Source: UMGS1933 sp045593405
GTDB taxonomy: Bacteria; Bacillota; Clostridia; TANB77; CAG-508
DNA: 64,000 bases
NCBI GenBank assembly: GCA_045593405.1
Contig: JAZNWN010000004.1
Location: 1-64,000, forward strand
Reading direction: 5' to 3'
Both the position numbers and the translations under genes were made by a program. Every line of letters begins with the position of its first letter. Position 1 is the stretch's first letter. The notes under the pieces were generated by a model, which worked only from the letters and a program-made list of their open reading frames with translations, did no database searches and was not told the DNA's origin. Positions 1-9,903 of this stretch are shown here, in pieces.

Positions 1-149
1 TAAAGTAAGAATAATGAATAAAATTTTGTTTAAGTTATTACGCATGAACAACTTAAATTACTTAATATAATGAGTTTAAATAATTTAAGAAAATAGAAGT
101 TTTAGCATTGTTTAAAAAATATTACAAAAATATTACATTTACATTACAA

Positions 150-191
150 TTGACAAAAAAATATTGACTTTATATAAATAAATAGTAAAAT
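150..191 (+). promoter_or_regulatory. Candidate sigma-A promoter(s) of the pilus operon
   Basis: TTGACA at 150-155 and TATAAA at 173-178 are 17 bp apart, a near-consensus vegetative promoter. A second overlapping pair, TTGACT at 164-169 and TAAAAT at 186-191, is 16 bp apart. Both lie about 90-125 bp upstream of the first pilus gene. Nothing else is recognised in bases 1-276. Confidence 0.55.
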
Positions 192-276
192 AAATACGAA
201 ATAGAAAAAAATACAAGTATTATTATTCGAAAAAAAGAATATTATAATATAAAATGAAAAAAACTAAGGAGAGAAA

Positions 277-1893
277 ATGGCTAGTTGTTTAGGATTATTT
301 GCACAAAATAACTTAATAAAGTATGCTAAGGTTTCAAAAGATAATGAAAATATAAAAATAGAAAATTATGGAGTGAAATTTTATGAGGAAGACATACAAA
401 AGGTAATAGAACAAATAGTAGATGAAACATTTAGTTATAAAACTCCAATTTGCATAAATATATCAGATGAAAAATATACTAATTCACAAATATTTGGACT
501 ACTTAGTGAATCTGATCAAAAGAAGAGTATAAAAACAGAATTTGAATATTTTTATAATCAAATTGGAAAAAACAGACTTACTGTAGATTATAAAGCGATA
601 GTATCAAATGAAATAAAAGATACTGATAAAAAAAATGTATTATATGTTTACTCTGAAAAAGGCGATATTGCTGAAAAAATACAATTGCTAGACAAATATA
701 AATTAACAAATTTAACTCCAGTATCATTGGCTATTTCTGATATTAAGCAAGATAGTGATTGTATAATTGTTAATATGGAAGATAGAACAGAAGTCACAAC
801 TATTATAAATAATAATCCCGTAAATGTTGATATAATAGATTTAGGAATGCAGGAAATTTTAACTGATATTGCAAAAAAAGAGAATTCAATAAGTAAAGCT
901 TATGAAATATGCAAGAATACAACATTATATACAGAAAGTAGTCAAAATCTGCAAACAGAAAGCAATGAATATTTAGAAGTTATAATTCCAACAATATATA
1001 AAATAATAGAACAAGTAAAACAAATAATAAATAAAAATGATATAGATATTAAGAAAATATATTTGACAGGAACAGGAATAATTATTAACAATATTGATTT
1101 ATATTTCCAAGAAAATTTCTTGGATTATAAATGTGAAATTCTAACACCATACTTTGTTGATAAAACTAGTTTAAAGTTAAATATAAAAGATTATTTAGAA
1201 GTTAATTCTGCTATAGCCCTAGCAATGCAAGGATTAAATAAAAAAAGTAAAAAAATCAGTTTTGTAAATAAATCAGAAGCTTTAGAAAAATTTTATGAAT
1301 TGTTAAATAGTGATGTAAAAACAATAAACAAAAAACAAAAAGGACCTAAAGAAACTAAAATAAAATCACAAATAAATCTTAATATAAAAGAAATAAATTG
1401 TATAAGATTTGCTTATGGAACATTGTGTTTGTTGGCGATTTATATTGGTATTACAACATTGTTACATAGCAAAATAAATGATAAATCTTTAGAAACGCAA
1501 GAGGTAATAGATGATACAGTAGTAAAAACAGCAAATATTAATAAACAAACAACATTAATAAATTCTAGAGTAGAAGATTATCAAGAAATTTTAAACCGAT
1601 TAAAAGAAGTAGAAGAACAAAGTTCAGTATCATATAGTAGTAAAAATGCTGTGCCAAATTTATTAAGCCAAATAATGTTTGCAATACCTAAAGAAGTACA
1701 AATATTATTAATACAGAACACAAATGAAAAGCATATAACGATTGAAGCACAATCAAGTGAATATCAATATTTGGGGTATTTAAAGGCAGAATTACAAAAC
1801 AGAGCAATTTTAATTAATGTTACTTCAACATCTGGAACTAGAGAATCTAATGGAATGATAAAAGTAACAATAGAAGGGGACTTACCTTATTAA
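277..1893 (+). CDS. PilM-PilN-like fusion, type IV pilus inner-membrane assembly protein
   Basis: This 538-residue protein opens a type IV pilus operon. Residues about 1-330 look like a divergent actin-fold PilM ATPase (VKQIINKNDIDIKKIYLTGT near 250-270, then a NSAIALAMQG segment). A single membrane helix (FAYGTLCLLAIYIGITTLLH) at about 375-395 is followed by a coiled coil and a small alpha/beta domain, which is the PilN layout. PilM and PilN are usually separate proteins, so I read this as a fusion. Known role: PilM binds the cytoplasmic tail of PilN and links the motor to the PilNO membrane frame. The start is ATG with AAGGAG 6 bp upstream. The PilO-like gene follows after 17 bp. Confidence 0.75.
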   Translation: MASCLGLFAQNNLIKYAKVSKDNENIKIENYGVKFYEEDIQKVIEQIVDETFSYKTPICINISDEKYTNSQIFGLLSESDQKKSIKTEFEYFYNQIGKNRLTVDYKAIVSNEIKDTDKKNVLYVYSEKGDIAEKIQLLDKYKLTNLTPVSLAISDIKQDSDCIIVNMEDRTEVTTIINNNPVNVDIIDLGMQEILTDIAKKENSISKAYEICKNTTLYTESSQNLQTESNEYLEVIIPTIYKIIEQVKQIINKNDIDIKKIYLTGTGIIINNIDLYFQENFLDYKCEILTPYFVDKTSLKLNIKDYLEVNSAIALAMQGLNKKSKKISFVNKSEALEKFYELLNSDVKTINKKQKGPKETKIKSQINLNIKEINCIRFAYGTLCLLAIYIGITTLLHSKINDKSLETQEVIDDTVVKTANINKQTTLINSRVEDYQEILNRLKEVEEQSSVSYSSKNAVPNLLSQIMFAIPKEVQILLIQNTNEKHITIEAQSSEYQYLGYLKAELQNRAILINVTSTSGTRESNGMIKVTIEGDLPY

Positions 1894-1910
1894 AAAGTAG
1901 GAGATTATAA

Positions 1911-2525
1911 ATGAAAAAAATACTAATTTCAATCATAGGAATTATATTATTAATTTTAATTTGTATATCTATATTTAATGGCATTTCTATTGGAAAAATG
2001 TCTGTGTATAGTGTAAAAAACATAAAAGAACAAAGTTTGAATTTAGAAAAAAAGATTGAAGAAGCAAATACTGAAATCAATCAGAATTATGCTAAGAGTT
2101 TAGTCGAAGTTGAAACAGCAGCAACTAATTTGAAAAATGTAAAAAAAGAATATGAAACATTAGTAGGAGCGAATGGAAGCTTAGGAATAACTCAAATAGA
2201 AAAATATAAAATTGAATATTTGTGGGGCATAATAGGTGGATATGGAGACGACGAGAATGTAGTAGTAACTTTAGATATAAAAGAAACTTCAATAAACGAC
2301 ACATATAATATTAATTTTACCTTACTTGGTTCATATGTTGGAATTACTGACTTCTTATATGATATAGAAAATGATGATGAATTAAATTATAGAATAAAAG
2401 ATTTTAAAATAGAACCATCAACAACAACGACTACGACAACTACAGATAATAAAGTTACAACAGTTAGTACAGAAACTCTTAAAGCAACATTTGTAGTTGA
2501 AAACATTATTATCAATTTTAATTAA
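1911..2525 (+). CDS. PilO-like type IV pilus assembly protein
   Basis: This 204-residue protein has an N-terminal membrane helix (about 4-24), a short coiled coil (about 38-80) and a C-terminal alpha/beta domain ending in TFVVENIIINFN. That is the PilO layout, and it directly follows the PilM/N fusion. PilO pairs with PilN to form the inner-membrane alignment frame. A run of eight threonines at about residues 171-178 is low-complexity. Sequence identity to named PilO families is low, so the call rests on architecture and operon position. Confidence 0.65.
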   Translation: MKKILISIIGIILLILICISIFNGISIGKMSVYSVKNIKEQSLNLEKKIEEANTEINQNYAKSLVEVETAATNLKNVKKEYETLVGANGSLGITQIEKYKIEYLWGIIGGYGDDENVVVTLDIKETSINDTYNINFTLLGSYVGITDFLYDIENDDELNYRIKDFKIEPSTTTTTTTTDNKVTTVSTETLKATFVVENIIINFN

Positions 2526-2538
2526 GGAGACAAAGATA

Positions 2539-2952
2539 ATGATAAAATCTATTTTTAAAGAGATAATAATAATTTTATTATTAGTAATTATTATACTTTT
2601 ATTATTGGGTATACTATTTTATGATTATATGCCAAACAGCAAAACAGTTCCTGCAAAAGTACAAGAATATGCTTTAGAGGAGTCTGTACAACAGGAATTA
2701 GATAAAGAATTAAATAATCTTGAATCTGAAGAAATTGTAAAAACATATCAATTAGATGCAATTGATATAGAAAATTATGAAAGAACAAATGAATATAATA
2801 AAGGAAAAGTTAATCCTTTTGCACAATATAGTGCAGGAGCAAATAGTACAGATACAAATACAAATAGCAATTCAAATGGAAATTCAAATTCTAGTAATAC
2901 AGAGTTAGACCCATCAAAGGATAATTTCTTAAATACGGGTGGAAATAAATAA
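2539..2952 (+). CDS. PilP-like single-pass membrane protein
   Basis: This 137-residue protein starts at an ATG 8 bp after AAGGAG; an upstream in-frame start would overlap pilO and lacks a ribosome binding site. It has a membrane helix (about 8-32), an acidic linker, a KVNPFAQ segment near residue 90 resembling the DPF motif of PilP linkers, and an Asn/Ser/Thr-rich tail. Its place after pilMNO suggests a PilP or linker role. No folded PilP beta domain is visible, so it could be a lineage-specific accessory protein. Confidence 0.5.
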   Translation: MIKSIFKEIIIILLLVIIILLLLGILFYDYMPNSKTVPAKVQEYALEESVQQELDKELNNLESEEIVKTYQLDAIDIENYERTNEYNKGKVNPFAQYSAGANSTDTNTNSNSNGNSNSSNTELDPSKDNFLNTGGNK

Positions 2953-3014
2953 TTTTAGGTAATATTTATTTATATAAATATATACAACTACATAAAAAAA
3001 GGAGGGAACAAAGG

Positions 3015-3266
3015 ATGAGATCACAAAAAGGTATTACTTTAATAGCATTAGTAATCACTATAATTGTTATGCTTATATTAGTTGCAGTTACTATAACAAT
3101 GGCTGTAAATGGAGGATTATTTAATTATGCTAGATCAGCAGGACAACAAACTAATGGTGCAGTTACAAATGAGCAAACATTAGCTAACGGAACAGTTAGC
3201 GTAGAAGATGTAGAAGCTAACGACATTAATGGTATAGTTAACCATTACAAAACAGTTACAGAATAA
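3015..3266 (+). CDS. Type IV pilin, short major-pilin candidate
   Basis: This 83-residue prepilin has a short basic leader, a cleavage site in QKG/ITLIALV, and the long hydrophobic N-terminal helix typical of type IV pilins. After cleavage the mature protein would be only about 76 residues. The usual glutamate at mature position 5 is alanine here (ITLIA), as in a number of clostridial pilin-like proteins. A strong ribosome binding site (GGAGGG) precedes it. The hydrophobic helix and the following MAVNGGLF segment recur almost exactly in the protein at 54979-55923. Confidence 0.8.
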   Translation: MRSQKGITLIALVITIIVMLILVAVTITMAVNGGLFNYARSAGQQTNGAVTNEQTLANGTVSVEDVEANDINGIVNHYKTVTE

Positions 3267-3340
3267 TAACAATTTATTATTAAAGGGCATATGCATTTAA
3301 TATATGTATATGCCTAAACTTCTATATTAAAGGAAAAGAA

Positions 3341-4099
3341 ATGATACCTCAAATTATATTTTATATAGCTTTTTACATTATAGGTGTTGTATTAGGAAGT
3401 TTTTTTACTTTAGCAACATATAGAATACCACTAAAACAAGATATTTTATACACAAGGTCATATTGCCCTAATTGTAATAACAAATTAAAAACTTTAGATT
3501 TAATACCTATATTAAGTTACATATTTTTAAAAGGTAATTGTAGATATTGCCATCAAAAAATAAGTCCAAGATACATAATCATAGAATTTTTTTCAGGATT
3601 ATTTTATCTTTTATTTGTTGTATCTTTAAAAATAGATATTTTTAATATAAATATATTTAAAATAATTGATTTACTATATGGAACATTAATAATTAGTAGT
3701 TTTTTTATTATAGGTGGAATTGCAAAAGAGGCAAAAATACTGTCAAAGGGAACACTAATATTTGGATTAATTGTTAATTTAATATATATAATATATGTAT
3801 GTATATTACATAATAATATTTATAGATATATTGTATATTTATTTATAATTATAATTCTATTGATAATACAAGGACAAATAAAAAAAGATGAAAACAAAAA
3901 AATATGTGACATTATAATTATGTCATTATTTAGTATTCTTACTACAAATGAATTAGTATTTATAGCAAGTATGATAATTACATTAATAATTTGCTTGATT
4001 TCATATTTAATTACTAAACGAAAAAATATAAATTATATATTTTACTTTAGTTTTTTGAATATATTATTTACGATAGTTTACAATTTTATGATAGTGTAG
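3341..4099 (+). CDS. Divergent prepilin peptidase (PilD / A24 family)
   Basis: This 252-residue polytopic protein has the N-terminal GSFFTLATYRIP motif, the two zinc-binding pairs CPNC (about 47-50) and CRYC (about 68-71), and the PRYIIIEF segment of PilD. These support prepilin cleavage and N-methylation in the membrane. The first catalytic aspartate, normally in an IDLD motif after the cytoplasmic domain, is absent: the matching stretch reads SSFFIIGGIAKEAK. The second could be the D of KKICD. The enzyme is either very divergent or altered in activity. Its stop codon lies inside a palindromic repeat. Confidence 0.75.
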   Translation: MIPQIIFYIAFYIIGVVLGSFFTLATYRIPLKQDILYTRSYCPNCNNKLKTLDLIPILSYIFLKGNCRYCHQKISPRYIIIEFFSGLFYLLFVVSLKIDIFNINIFKIIDLLYGTLIISSFFIIGGIAKEAKILSKGTLIFGLIVNLIYIIYVCILHNNIYRYIVYLFIIIILLIIQGQIKKDENKKICDIIIMSLFSILTTNELVFIASMIITLIICLISYLITKRKNINYIFYFSFLNILFTIVYNFMIV

Positions 4100-4150
4100 G
4101 GGCGGACTTCCACGTCCGCCCGAGGGTAGAGGGTGCAACCCTACCCCTAC
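4096..4150. repeat. GTAGGGGC palindromic intergenic repeat, copy 1
   Basis: Two abutting hairpins (GGGCGGAC/GTCCGCCC and GGGTAGGG/CCCTACCC types) are framed by GTAGGGGC and its complement. The left end supplies the last bases and stop codon of the prepilin peptidase gene. Other copies lie at 8800, 12823, 40541, 49191, 53236 and 59959. Confidence 0.85.
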
Positions 4151-4183
4151 GAAATAACAAATTAATAAAAACAGGAGATAACA

Positions 4184-4606
4184 ATGAATTTAAAACAGAA
4201 TAGAGGATTTGGACTAGCAGATGCAATTATTGCAGTTGCAATATTAATGATTTTTACCGGTTTAATAATTACAATATCTTATAATATATATAAACAGTCT
4301 AATTTTATAAAAAGAAATGAACAAGCAACAAATTATATTGTAGAAATATTTGAATATGCCCAAGGACTTGTTTATGAAGATGTAACTCTAAAAAATATAA
4401 AAGATTATATAAATGATAAATATGATAATGTAGAAGCTACAGATGGGCCATATTCATCTGAATCAGAAAAGCTAGCAGCATATACAATATTTATTAATAT
4501 AAATGAAACATACCAAGGTTATGTTAAAGAATTAGATATTACAGTTATGTATAAATTAACACAAAAAAATAAAACAGTAAATATGAAAACGTTAATTAGC
4601 AAATAA
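4184..4606 (+). CDS. Minor pilin-like protein (PilV-type N-terminus)
   Basis: This 140-residue protein has a type IV prepilin leader, NRG/FGLADAI, followed by a hydrophobic helix to about residue 32. The mature N-terminal phenylalanine is kept and the position-5 acid appears as D. The rest is a small, poorly conserved globular domain. The SD is AGGAG, 7 bp before ATG. It lies between the prepilin peptidase and the PilB ATPase, consistent with a minor pilin used for priming or as a tip component. Its exact class is not certain. Confidence 0.7.
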   Translation: MNLKQNRGFGLADAIIAVAILMIFTGLIITISYNIYKQSNFIKRNEQATNYIVEIFEYAQGLVYEDVTLKNIKDYINDKYDNVEATDGPYSSESEKLAAYTIFININETYQGYVKELDITVMYKLTQKNKTVNMKTLISK

Positions 4607-4630
4607 TACATATGAAGAAAGGAGTTTTAT

Positions 4631-6259
4631 ATGGAAACTAGTAAAAGAGGACCAATAGGAATACAGCTTGTAAAAAAAGGTTTATTAACACAGGCTGATA
4701 TTAATAAAGCATTAGAATATCAAAGAAAACATCCAGACAAAAAAATTGTTGAAATTATTAGAGATTTAAATTTATGTAATGAATATGTACTATTAGATAC
4801 ATTAGGGGAAATATTAAATGAAAAAACAATTATGATAACACAAAATGATATACAAATAAGTATCAACAAATATATTTCTCTAGATGTTGCCAATAAATAT
4901 AAAGTAGTGCCATTTCAGGTAATTGGAAATAAAATTAAGGTATGCTTTTCTGACACATTAAATAATGAAGCTGTAGATACAATAAAATTAATTTTATTAA
5001 ATAAGGGACTTACTATGGAAAAATATGTAAGTTTTGAAAAAAATGTATTAGACATTTTAAAAAATTTTGAAGGAGCTTCAATAGAAAGTATAGAATCAAG
5101 TGGAGATGCAACGACACTTGTGGATAGTATAATTAGAACTGCAATGCAAAAAAGAGCAAGTGATATTCATATTGAACCATTAGAAGATATTATAAGAGTT
5201 AGATATAGAATAGATGGAGAATTAGTTAAAGCAACTGAAATAAAAAAAGAAAAACAGCAACAATTAATAGGTAGATTAAAATCAATATCTAATATGTTCC
5301 AAGAAAAGCAAGAATCACAAGATGGAAGAATAGTATTATATCCAGATTATAATATTCGTGTATCTTCACAAAAAAACATATATGGTGAAAAATTTGTTTT
5401 AAGATTACTAAAGAAGAATATGACAATAAGAGGATTACAAGAATTAGGATTTCCAAAAACAGAAGAAGATGCAAAAAAAACATTTAATAAAAGAAATAGT
5501 ATAACAATTGTTGCAGCACCTACTGGAGAAGGAAAAACTACAACATTATACAGTATTATAGATGCATTAAACAGACCAGGAATAAATATAACTACAATAG
5601 AAGACCCTGTTGAAATAAGAATAAAAGGATTAAATCAAATTGAAATAGATGAAAAATTACGTTTTGCAGATTCCCTAAGAACAGTTTTAAGACAAGATCC
5701 CGATATTATTCTAGTAGGAGAGATTAGAGACAAGGAAACAGCAGAAATTGCTGTTCAAGCAGGACAAACAGGACATTATGTATTGTCAACAATTCATACA
5801 ATAGATAGTATTGAAGTAATAACAAGATTAAGAAAAATGGGATTATCAGATTATGATATTGCAAGTTCAATAGCAAATATAATTTCTCAAAGATTAGTAA
5901 GAAAAATATGTCCGCACTGTGCATCAAAAAGAAACTTTACAGATAGTGAAAAAGAGATAATTAATAGAATAAATGAAAGGTATGGAGTAAATACCCAATT
6001 AGATGATAAATTCACTTATGACATAATTGGATGTGATAAATGTAATGGTAGTGGATACTATGATAGAATAGCTATTTATGAAATTTTAGAGTTAAATGAT
6101 GAATTAAAAGATTTGATAATTAAAAATCAATCAAGTATAGAAATAAAGAAAAAAGCAATAGATTATGGCTATAAACCTTTTGTTGTTGATGCAGTTAATA
6201 AGGTAGTTGAGGGAATAACAACATTAGATGAAATTAATAAAAAACTAATTATTTATTAA
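4631..6259 (+). CDS. pilB: Type IV pilus extension ATPase PilB
   Basis: This 542-residue assembly ATPase has an N-terminal MshEN-type domain (GIQLVKKGLLTQADINKALE, about 9-28), Walker A APTGEGKTTTLYS (about 299-310), Asp box and Walker B (DPDIILVGEIRD, about 357-368), a His box (GHYVLSTIHT) and a four-cysteine zinc site (CPHC and CDKC). It powers pilin polymerisation at the cytoplasmic face. The length is usual for the family. It is followed 19 bp later by pilT, the usual motor pair. Confidence 0.95.
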   Translation: METSKRGPIGIQLVKKGLLTQADINKALEYQRKHPDKKIVEIIRDLNLCNEYVLLDTLGEILNEKTIMITQNDIQISINKYISLDVANKYKVVPFQVIGNKIKVCFSDTLNNEAVDTIKLILLNKGLTMEKYVSFEKNVLDILKNFEGASIESIESSGDATTLVDSIIRTAMQKRASDIHIEPLEDIIRVRYRIDGELVKATEIKKEKQQQLIGRLKSISNMFQEKQESQDGRIVLYPDYNIRVSSQKNIYGEKFVLRLLKKNMTIRGLQELGFPKTEEDAKKTFNKRNSITIVAAPTGEGKTTTLYSIIDALNRPGINITTIEDPVEIRIKGLNQIEIDEKLRFADSLRTVLRQDPDIILVGEIRDKETAEIAVQAGQTGHYVLSTIHTIDSIEVITRLRKMGLSDYDIASSIANIISQRLVRKICPHCASKRNFTDSEKEIINRINERYGVNTQLDDKFTYDIIGCDKCNGSGYYDRIAIYEILELNDELKDLIIKNQSSIEIKKKAIDYGYKPFVVDAVNKVVEGITTLDEINKKLIIY

Positions 6260-6278
6260 TTAGAACAAAGGAGAAATT

Positions 6279-7376
6279 ATGGTAGATATTAATAGAGTTT
6301 TAAAACATGCAAAAGAATCTGATGCATCAGATGTTCATTTAATACCTGGAAGAAAACCAACAGTCAGAATTGCTAGAGAATTAAAAGAAATTGAAGAAGA
6401 AGATGTTTTAACAGAAAGTGACATGTATGAAATATATGATTATTTTATTAGGGGAAATATAGATAGGGATGAAATGTATAGTCAAACAAGACAATTAGAT
6501 ATTTCATTTGTATTTGATGATATAAGACTAAGAGTAAATATATCTTCTTTTGATGAAGTGCCAATATTTACATTAAGATTAATAAAAAATGAATTACCAA
6601 AATTTGAAGATTTAGGAATTCCAGATGTTGTAAGACGTATGATGTATCAACCACAAGGATTAATTTTAGTAACTGGAAAAACAAATTCAGGAAAGACAAC
6701 TACACTAAATGCCTTAATTGATGAAATAAATCAAAAAGAAAATAAGAAAATCTTAACATTAGAAAAACCTGTTGAATATAAACATAAATCTAAAAAGTCA
6801 TTAATTGTACAAAAAGAAGTAGGAAAAGGGAAGGATACGATGACTTTTAGAGAGGGTGTAAAAAACTCTTTAAGAGAAGATTGTGATATATTAGTAATTG
6901 GAGAGATAAGAGATAAAGAAACAATGGAAGCAGCAATAGATATGGCAGAATCAGGACACTTAGTTATAGGGACTTTGCATACAAAATCTTGTGCAGAAAC
7001 AATAGATAGAATAATAAATTTTTACGAAGTAAGAGACCAAGCAAGTATAAAATATCTTATGTCCGCATTATTGAAATTAGTTGTATCTCAAAGATTGATA
7101 AGAGGATTAGATAATAAGTTAGTTTTAATTCCAGAAGTTATGGTTGTAGATAATGTGGTTGCAGGTTGTATAAGAAAAGAAAAGTTTAGTGTATCTGAAT
7201 TAGAAGATGCAATTCAAAGTAATAGTGACAAAGGAAATATTAGCTTAATTAATTCAATAGCTGAAAATTATGTTGCAAACAAAATTAATTTAGAACAAGC
7301 CAAAGCACAAATAGAAGAAAAAAATATAGAAATTTTAAATAGAACAATTATGCAAATGAAAATGAGAACTATGTAA
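6279..7376 (+). CDS. pilT: Type IV pilus retraction ATPase PilT
   Basis: This 365-residue protein carries the PilT signature set: N-terminal SDASDVHLIPGRKPTVRI, Walker A TGKTNSGKTTTLN, Walker B DILVIGEIRD and His box GHLVIGTLHT. PilT depolymerises the pilus and drives twitching. The Walker A loop reads GKTNSGKT, where GPTGSGKS is typical. Presence of both pilB and pilT implies retractile pili. Confidence 0.93.
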   Translation: MVDINRVLKHAKESDASDVHLIPGRKPTVRIARELKEIEEEDVLTESDMYEIYDYFIRGNIDRDEMYSQTRQLDISFVFDDIRLRVNISSFDEVPIFTLRLIKNELPKFEDLGIPDVVRRMMYQPQGLILVTGKTNSGKTTTLNALIDEINQKENKKILTLEKPVEYKHKSKKSLIVQKEVGKGKDTMTFREGVKNSLREDCDILVIGEIRDKETMEAAIDMAESGHLVIGTLHTKSCAETIDRIINFYEVRDQASIKYLMSALLKLVVSQRLIRGLDNKLVLIPEVMVVDNVVAGCIRKEKFSVSELEDAIQSNSDKGNISLINSIAENYVANKINLEQAKAQIEEKNIEILNRTIMQMKMRTM

Positions 7377-7424
7377 GAATGTAGGGAATGATATTATTGT
7401 TGTTCCTAAAGGTAGGAGGAAAAA

Positions 7425-8771
7425 ATGCCTTTATTTAAATACAAAGCAGTGACAAAATCTGGACAAATAGTAGAGAACAAAGTAGATGCTTTAAATCAAT
7501 ATATGTTAATAAAAAAGCTAAAAAAGAATGAATTATTACCAATTGAGGTAACACAAATTAATTCTTTTGGAAGTAAAAAAAATAAAAAACAGAAAAGAAA
7601 TATAGAATCAAATAATAGTGTACTTAAATCAATTAGAAGTGAAGAAATAAAAAGAAGTCTAAGAACAAAACCAAGATTAATCACAAAAATAAAAAGAATT
7701 CTAAATAAAAATGCTAAAATTACTAAAAGAGACATTGCAATTTTTACAGAGAACTTTTATTTATTAAAAAAGGCAAACTTTAATAATATACATGCATTAT
7801 CAACAATTATTAATACTACTGAAAACGAGAGTTTTAAATTAATATTAGAAGATATACTTTTAGGTGTGGAAGCCGGAGATAATATGTATGTTACAATGGA
7901 ATATTATGAAGGAGTATTTCCACCAATATATATAAACATGATAAAAGTTGGAGAAATGTCTGGTTCACTAACAAATGCATTAAAACAAGCAAGAGAATAT
8001 TTAGATGAAACAATGGCATTAAACAAAAAAATAAAAGAAATATTAGTACCAAATGTAGTACAATTTGTTGTATTATTAGTTTTATTAATAGTAGGAACAC
8101 TTGTAATGATTCCAATTTTACAAAACACATTAAATAGTGTTGGTAGTTCAGATCAACTTCCTGCAATTACACTTTGGTTTGCAGATTTCTTAAATAATTT
8201 TGTGAAGGTTTGGTATATACCAGTTGGAATAATATTAGCAATTGCTGTAGCTATATATTTATATATAAGAACTCCAAAAGGAAAATATAATTTTCATTAT
8301 TTTAAATATAGAATGCCAGTGTTTGGACCATTAATTTACGCAATAGAGTTTACAAGATTAATACAAGGTTTGTTATTAAATTTAAAAAATGGTATGAGAA
8401 TACAAGATGCATTAGAAACGTGTAAAAACACATCAAATAATTTAGTTATGTTATCATTAATAGAATCAGCAATAAATAATTTATTAGTTGGACAATCTTG
8501 GATAGAACCTTTTGAAAAATCAGGTTTATCTTCACCAATGATTACAGAAATGCTAAGAATAGGAATGCAAACAGATTTAACAGAAATGATGGAAAAACTA
8601 CTTGAATATATGCAAATAGATATAGACAACATAATGAAGAAGATAATGAAAGTATTACCACAAATAGTTTATGTAATTGCAGGAGCAATGTTAATATTTG
8701 TAACAATAGTAGTACTTGTACCAATGATACAAATGTATATGGGAACATGGATGTTTTCGGCATACTTGTAA
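7425..8771 (+). CDS. pilC: Type IV pilus platform protein PilC
   Basis: This 448-residue inner-membrane protein has two T2SF repeats: the first cytoplasmic repeat at about 95-215 (FTENFYLLKKANFNNIHAL) and the second at about 290-410 (FTRLIQGLLLNLKNGMRIQ). Membrane helices lie near 208-230, 258-278 and the C-terminus. PilC is the platform on which PilB and PilT act. A charged Lys-rich linker at about 45-95 is longer than usual. It ends the pilus operon. Confidence 0.92.
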   Translation: MPLFKYKAVTKSGQIVENKVDALNQYMLIKKLKKNELLPIEVTQINSFGSKKNKKQKRNIESNNSVLKSIRSEEIKRSLRTKPRLITKIKRILNKNAKITKRDIAIFTENFYLLKKANFNNIHALSTIINTTENESFKLILEDILLGVEAGDNMYVTMEYYEGVFPPIYINMIKVGEMSGSLTNALKQAREYLDETMALNKKIKEILVPNVVQFVVLLVLLIVGTLVMIPILQNTLNSVGSSDQLPAITLWFADFLNNFVKVWYIPVGIILAIAVAIYLYIRTPKGKYNFHYFKYRMPVFGPLIYAIEFTRLIQGLLLNLKNGMRIQDALETCKNTSNNLVMLSLIESAINNLLVGQSWIEPFEKSGLSSPMITEMLRIGMQTDLTEMMEKLLEYMQIDIDNIMKKIMKVLPQIVYVIAGAMLIFVTIVVLVPMIQMYMGTWMFSAYL

Positions 8772-8799
8772 ATATTATAATATTTTTAATTTGAGAATT

Positions 8800-8857
8800 G
8801 TAGGGGCGATTTTAATCGCCCGTTCATCGAAGAGCGGGCGAACAAGTTCGTCCCTAC
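8800..8857. repeat. GTAGGGGC palindromic intergenic repeat, copy 2
   Basis: The repeat starts GTAGGGGCGATTTTAATCGC, has a second hairpin (GCGGGCGAAC/GTTCGTCC type), and ends GTCCCTAC. It fills most of the gap between pilC and the ROK gene. Confidence 0.8.
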
Positions 8858-8890
8858 AAAGCTATTTATAATGAAAGGTGGTATAAGTGT

Positions 8891-9793
8891 ATGAAAATAG
8901 GAATTGATATTGGTGGAAGTCATGTTGCAGTAGGTCTAATAAATCAAACAGGAACAATAATATATAAATCAGAAATAAATATAAATAACAAAATAAATGA
9001 AGATAATTTTCCCAAAACTCTTATAAATATAATAATTGAACAAATACAGTTTGTATTAGAAAAAGCTAAAAAAGACATTAGTAAAGTAAGCTTAATTGGA
9101 ATAGCTGTTCCAGGAATGGTTTCAAAAACAAGTATAATAAAAGCAGAAAATTTACATATAAAGAATTTTCAAATTGTAAAAGAAATTAATAGATATTATA
9201 ATATACCAATTAAATTGAAAAACGATGCAAAATGTGCAGCTCTTGCTGAAAAAGAATATGGAAGCTTAAAAAAATCAAAAGATGCAATATTTTTAACACT
9301 AGGAACAGGAATAGGAGGAGCAGTATTCTTAAAAGGAGAACTATTAATCCCAGAAAAATATGAAGGATTTGAAATAGGACACATTACTATAGAAAGAAAT
9401 GGTTTACAATGCAATTGTGGAAGGAAAGGATGTTTTGAAAAATATGCATCTATGAATGCTTTAAAAGAAAGAATTGCAAAAAAAGTAGGAAAAGAAAAAA
9501 TAACAGGAGAAGAGTTAAAAAACATATTAGAAGATTTAGAAAATGTAGAAATAAATAATATAGTAAATGAATATATAGAAGATTTAAGTTTAGGAATAGC
9601 AAGTCTAATAAATATTTTTGAACCAGAAGTAATTTCAATAGGGGGAAGTTTTGCGTATTATGAAAAAACACTTTTAAATAAGTTGATATCAAGATTAGAA
9701 AAAGAAGAAATATTTAATAAAAATAACATGCCTAAAATAGTACTTGCTAAATTAAAAAATGATGCAGGAATTATTGGTTCAGTATTAGCTTGA
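8891..9793 (+). CDS. ROK family sugar kinase (glucokinase-like)
   Basis: This 300-residue cytoplasmic kinase has the N-terminal phosphate-binding motif IGIDIGGSHVAVG, a second phosphate motif (LTLGTGIGGAVF), and the ROK zinc-binding signature CNCGRKGCFEKYAS with an upstream histidine (EIGHITIE). Family members phosphorylate glucose or other hexoses, or act as repressors; there is no HTH here, so it is a kinase. The substrate cannot be assigned. The SD GAAAGGTGG lies upstream of the ATG. Confidence 0.88.
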   Translation: MKIGIDIGGSHVAVGLINQTGTIIYKSEININNKINEDNFPKTLINIIIEQIQFVLEKAKKDISKVSLIGIAVPGMVSKTSIIKAENLHIKNFQIVKEINRYYNIPIKLKNDAKCAALAEKEYGSLKKSKDAIFLTLGTGIGGAVFLKGELLIPEKYEGFEIGHITIERNGLQCNCGRKGCFEKYASMNALKERIAKKVGKEKITGEELKNILEDLENVEINNIVNEYIEDLSLGIASLINIFEPEVISIGGSFAYYEKTLLNKLISRLEKEEIFNKNNMPKIVLAKLKNDAGIIGSVLA

Positions 9794-9903
9794 AGTTGGA
9801 ATGCAGGGGCGTGCAGCCATTACATAAGATATATGTAACTCACTATACTCAAACAGCTATCTTAATTGCACGTCTGCATATCGTAGGCTTATTCTACAAA
9901 AAT

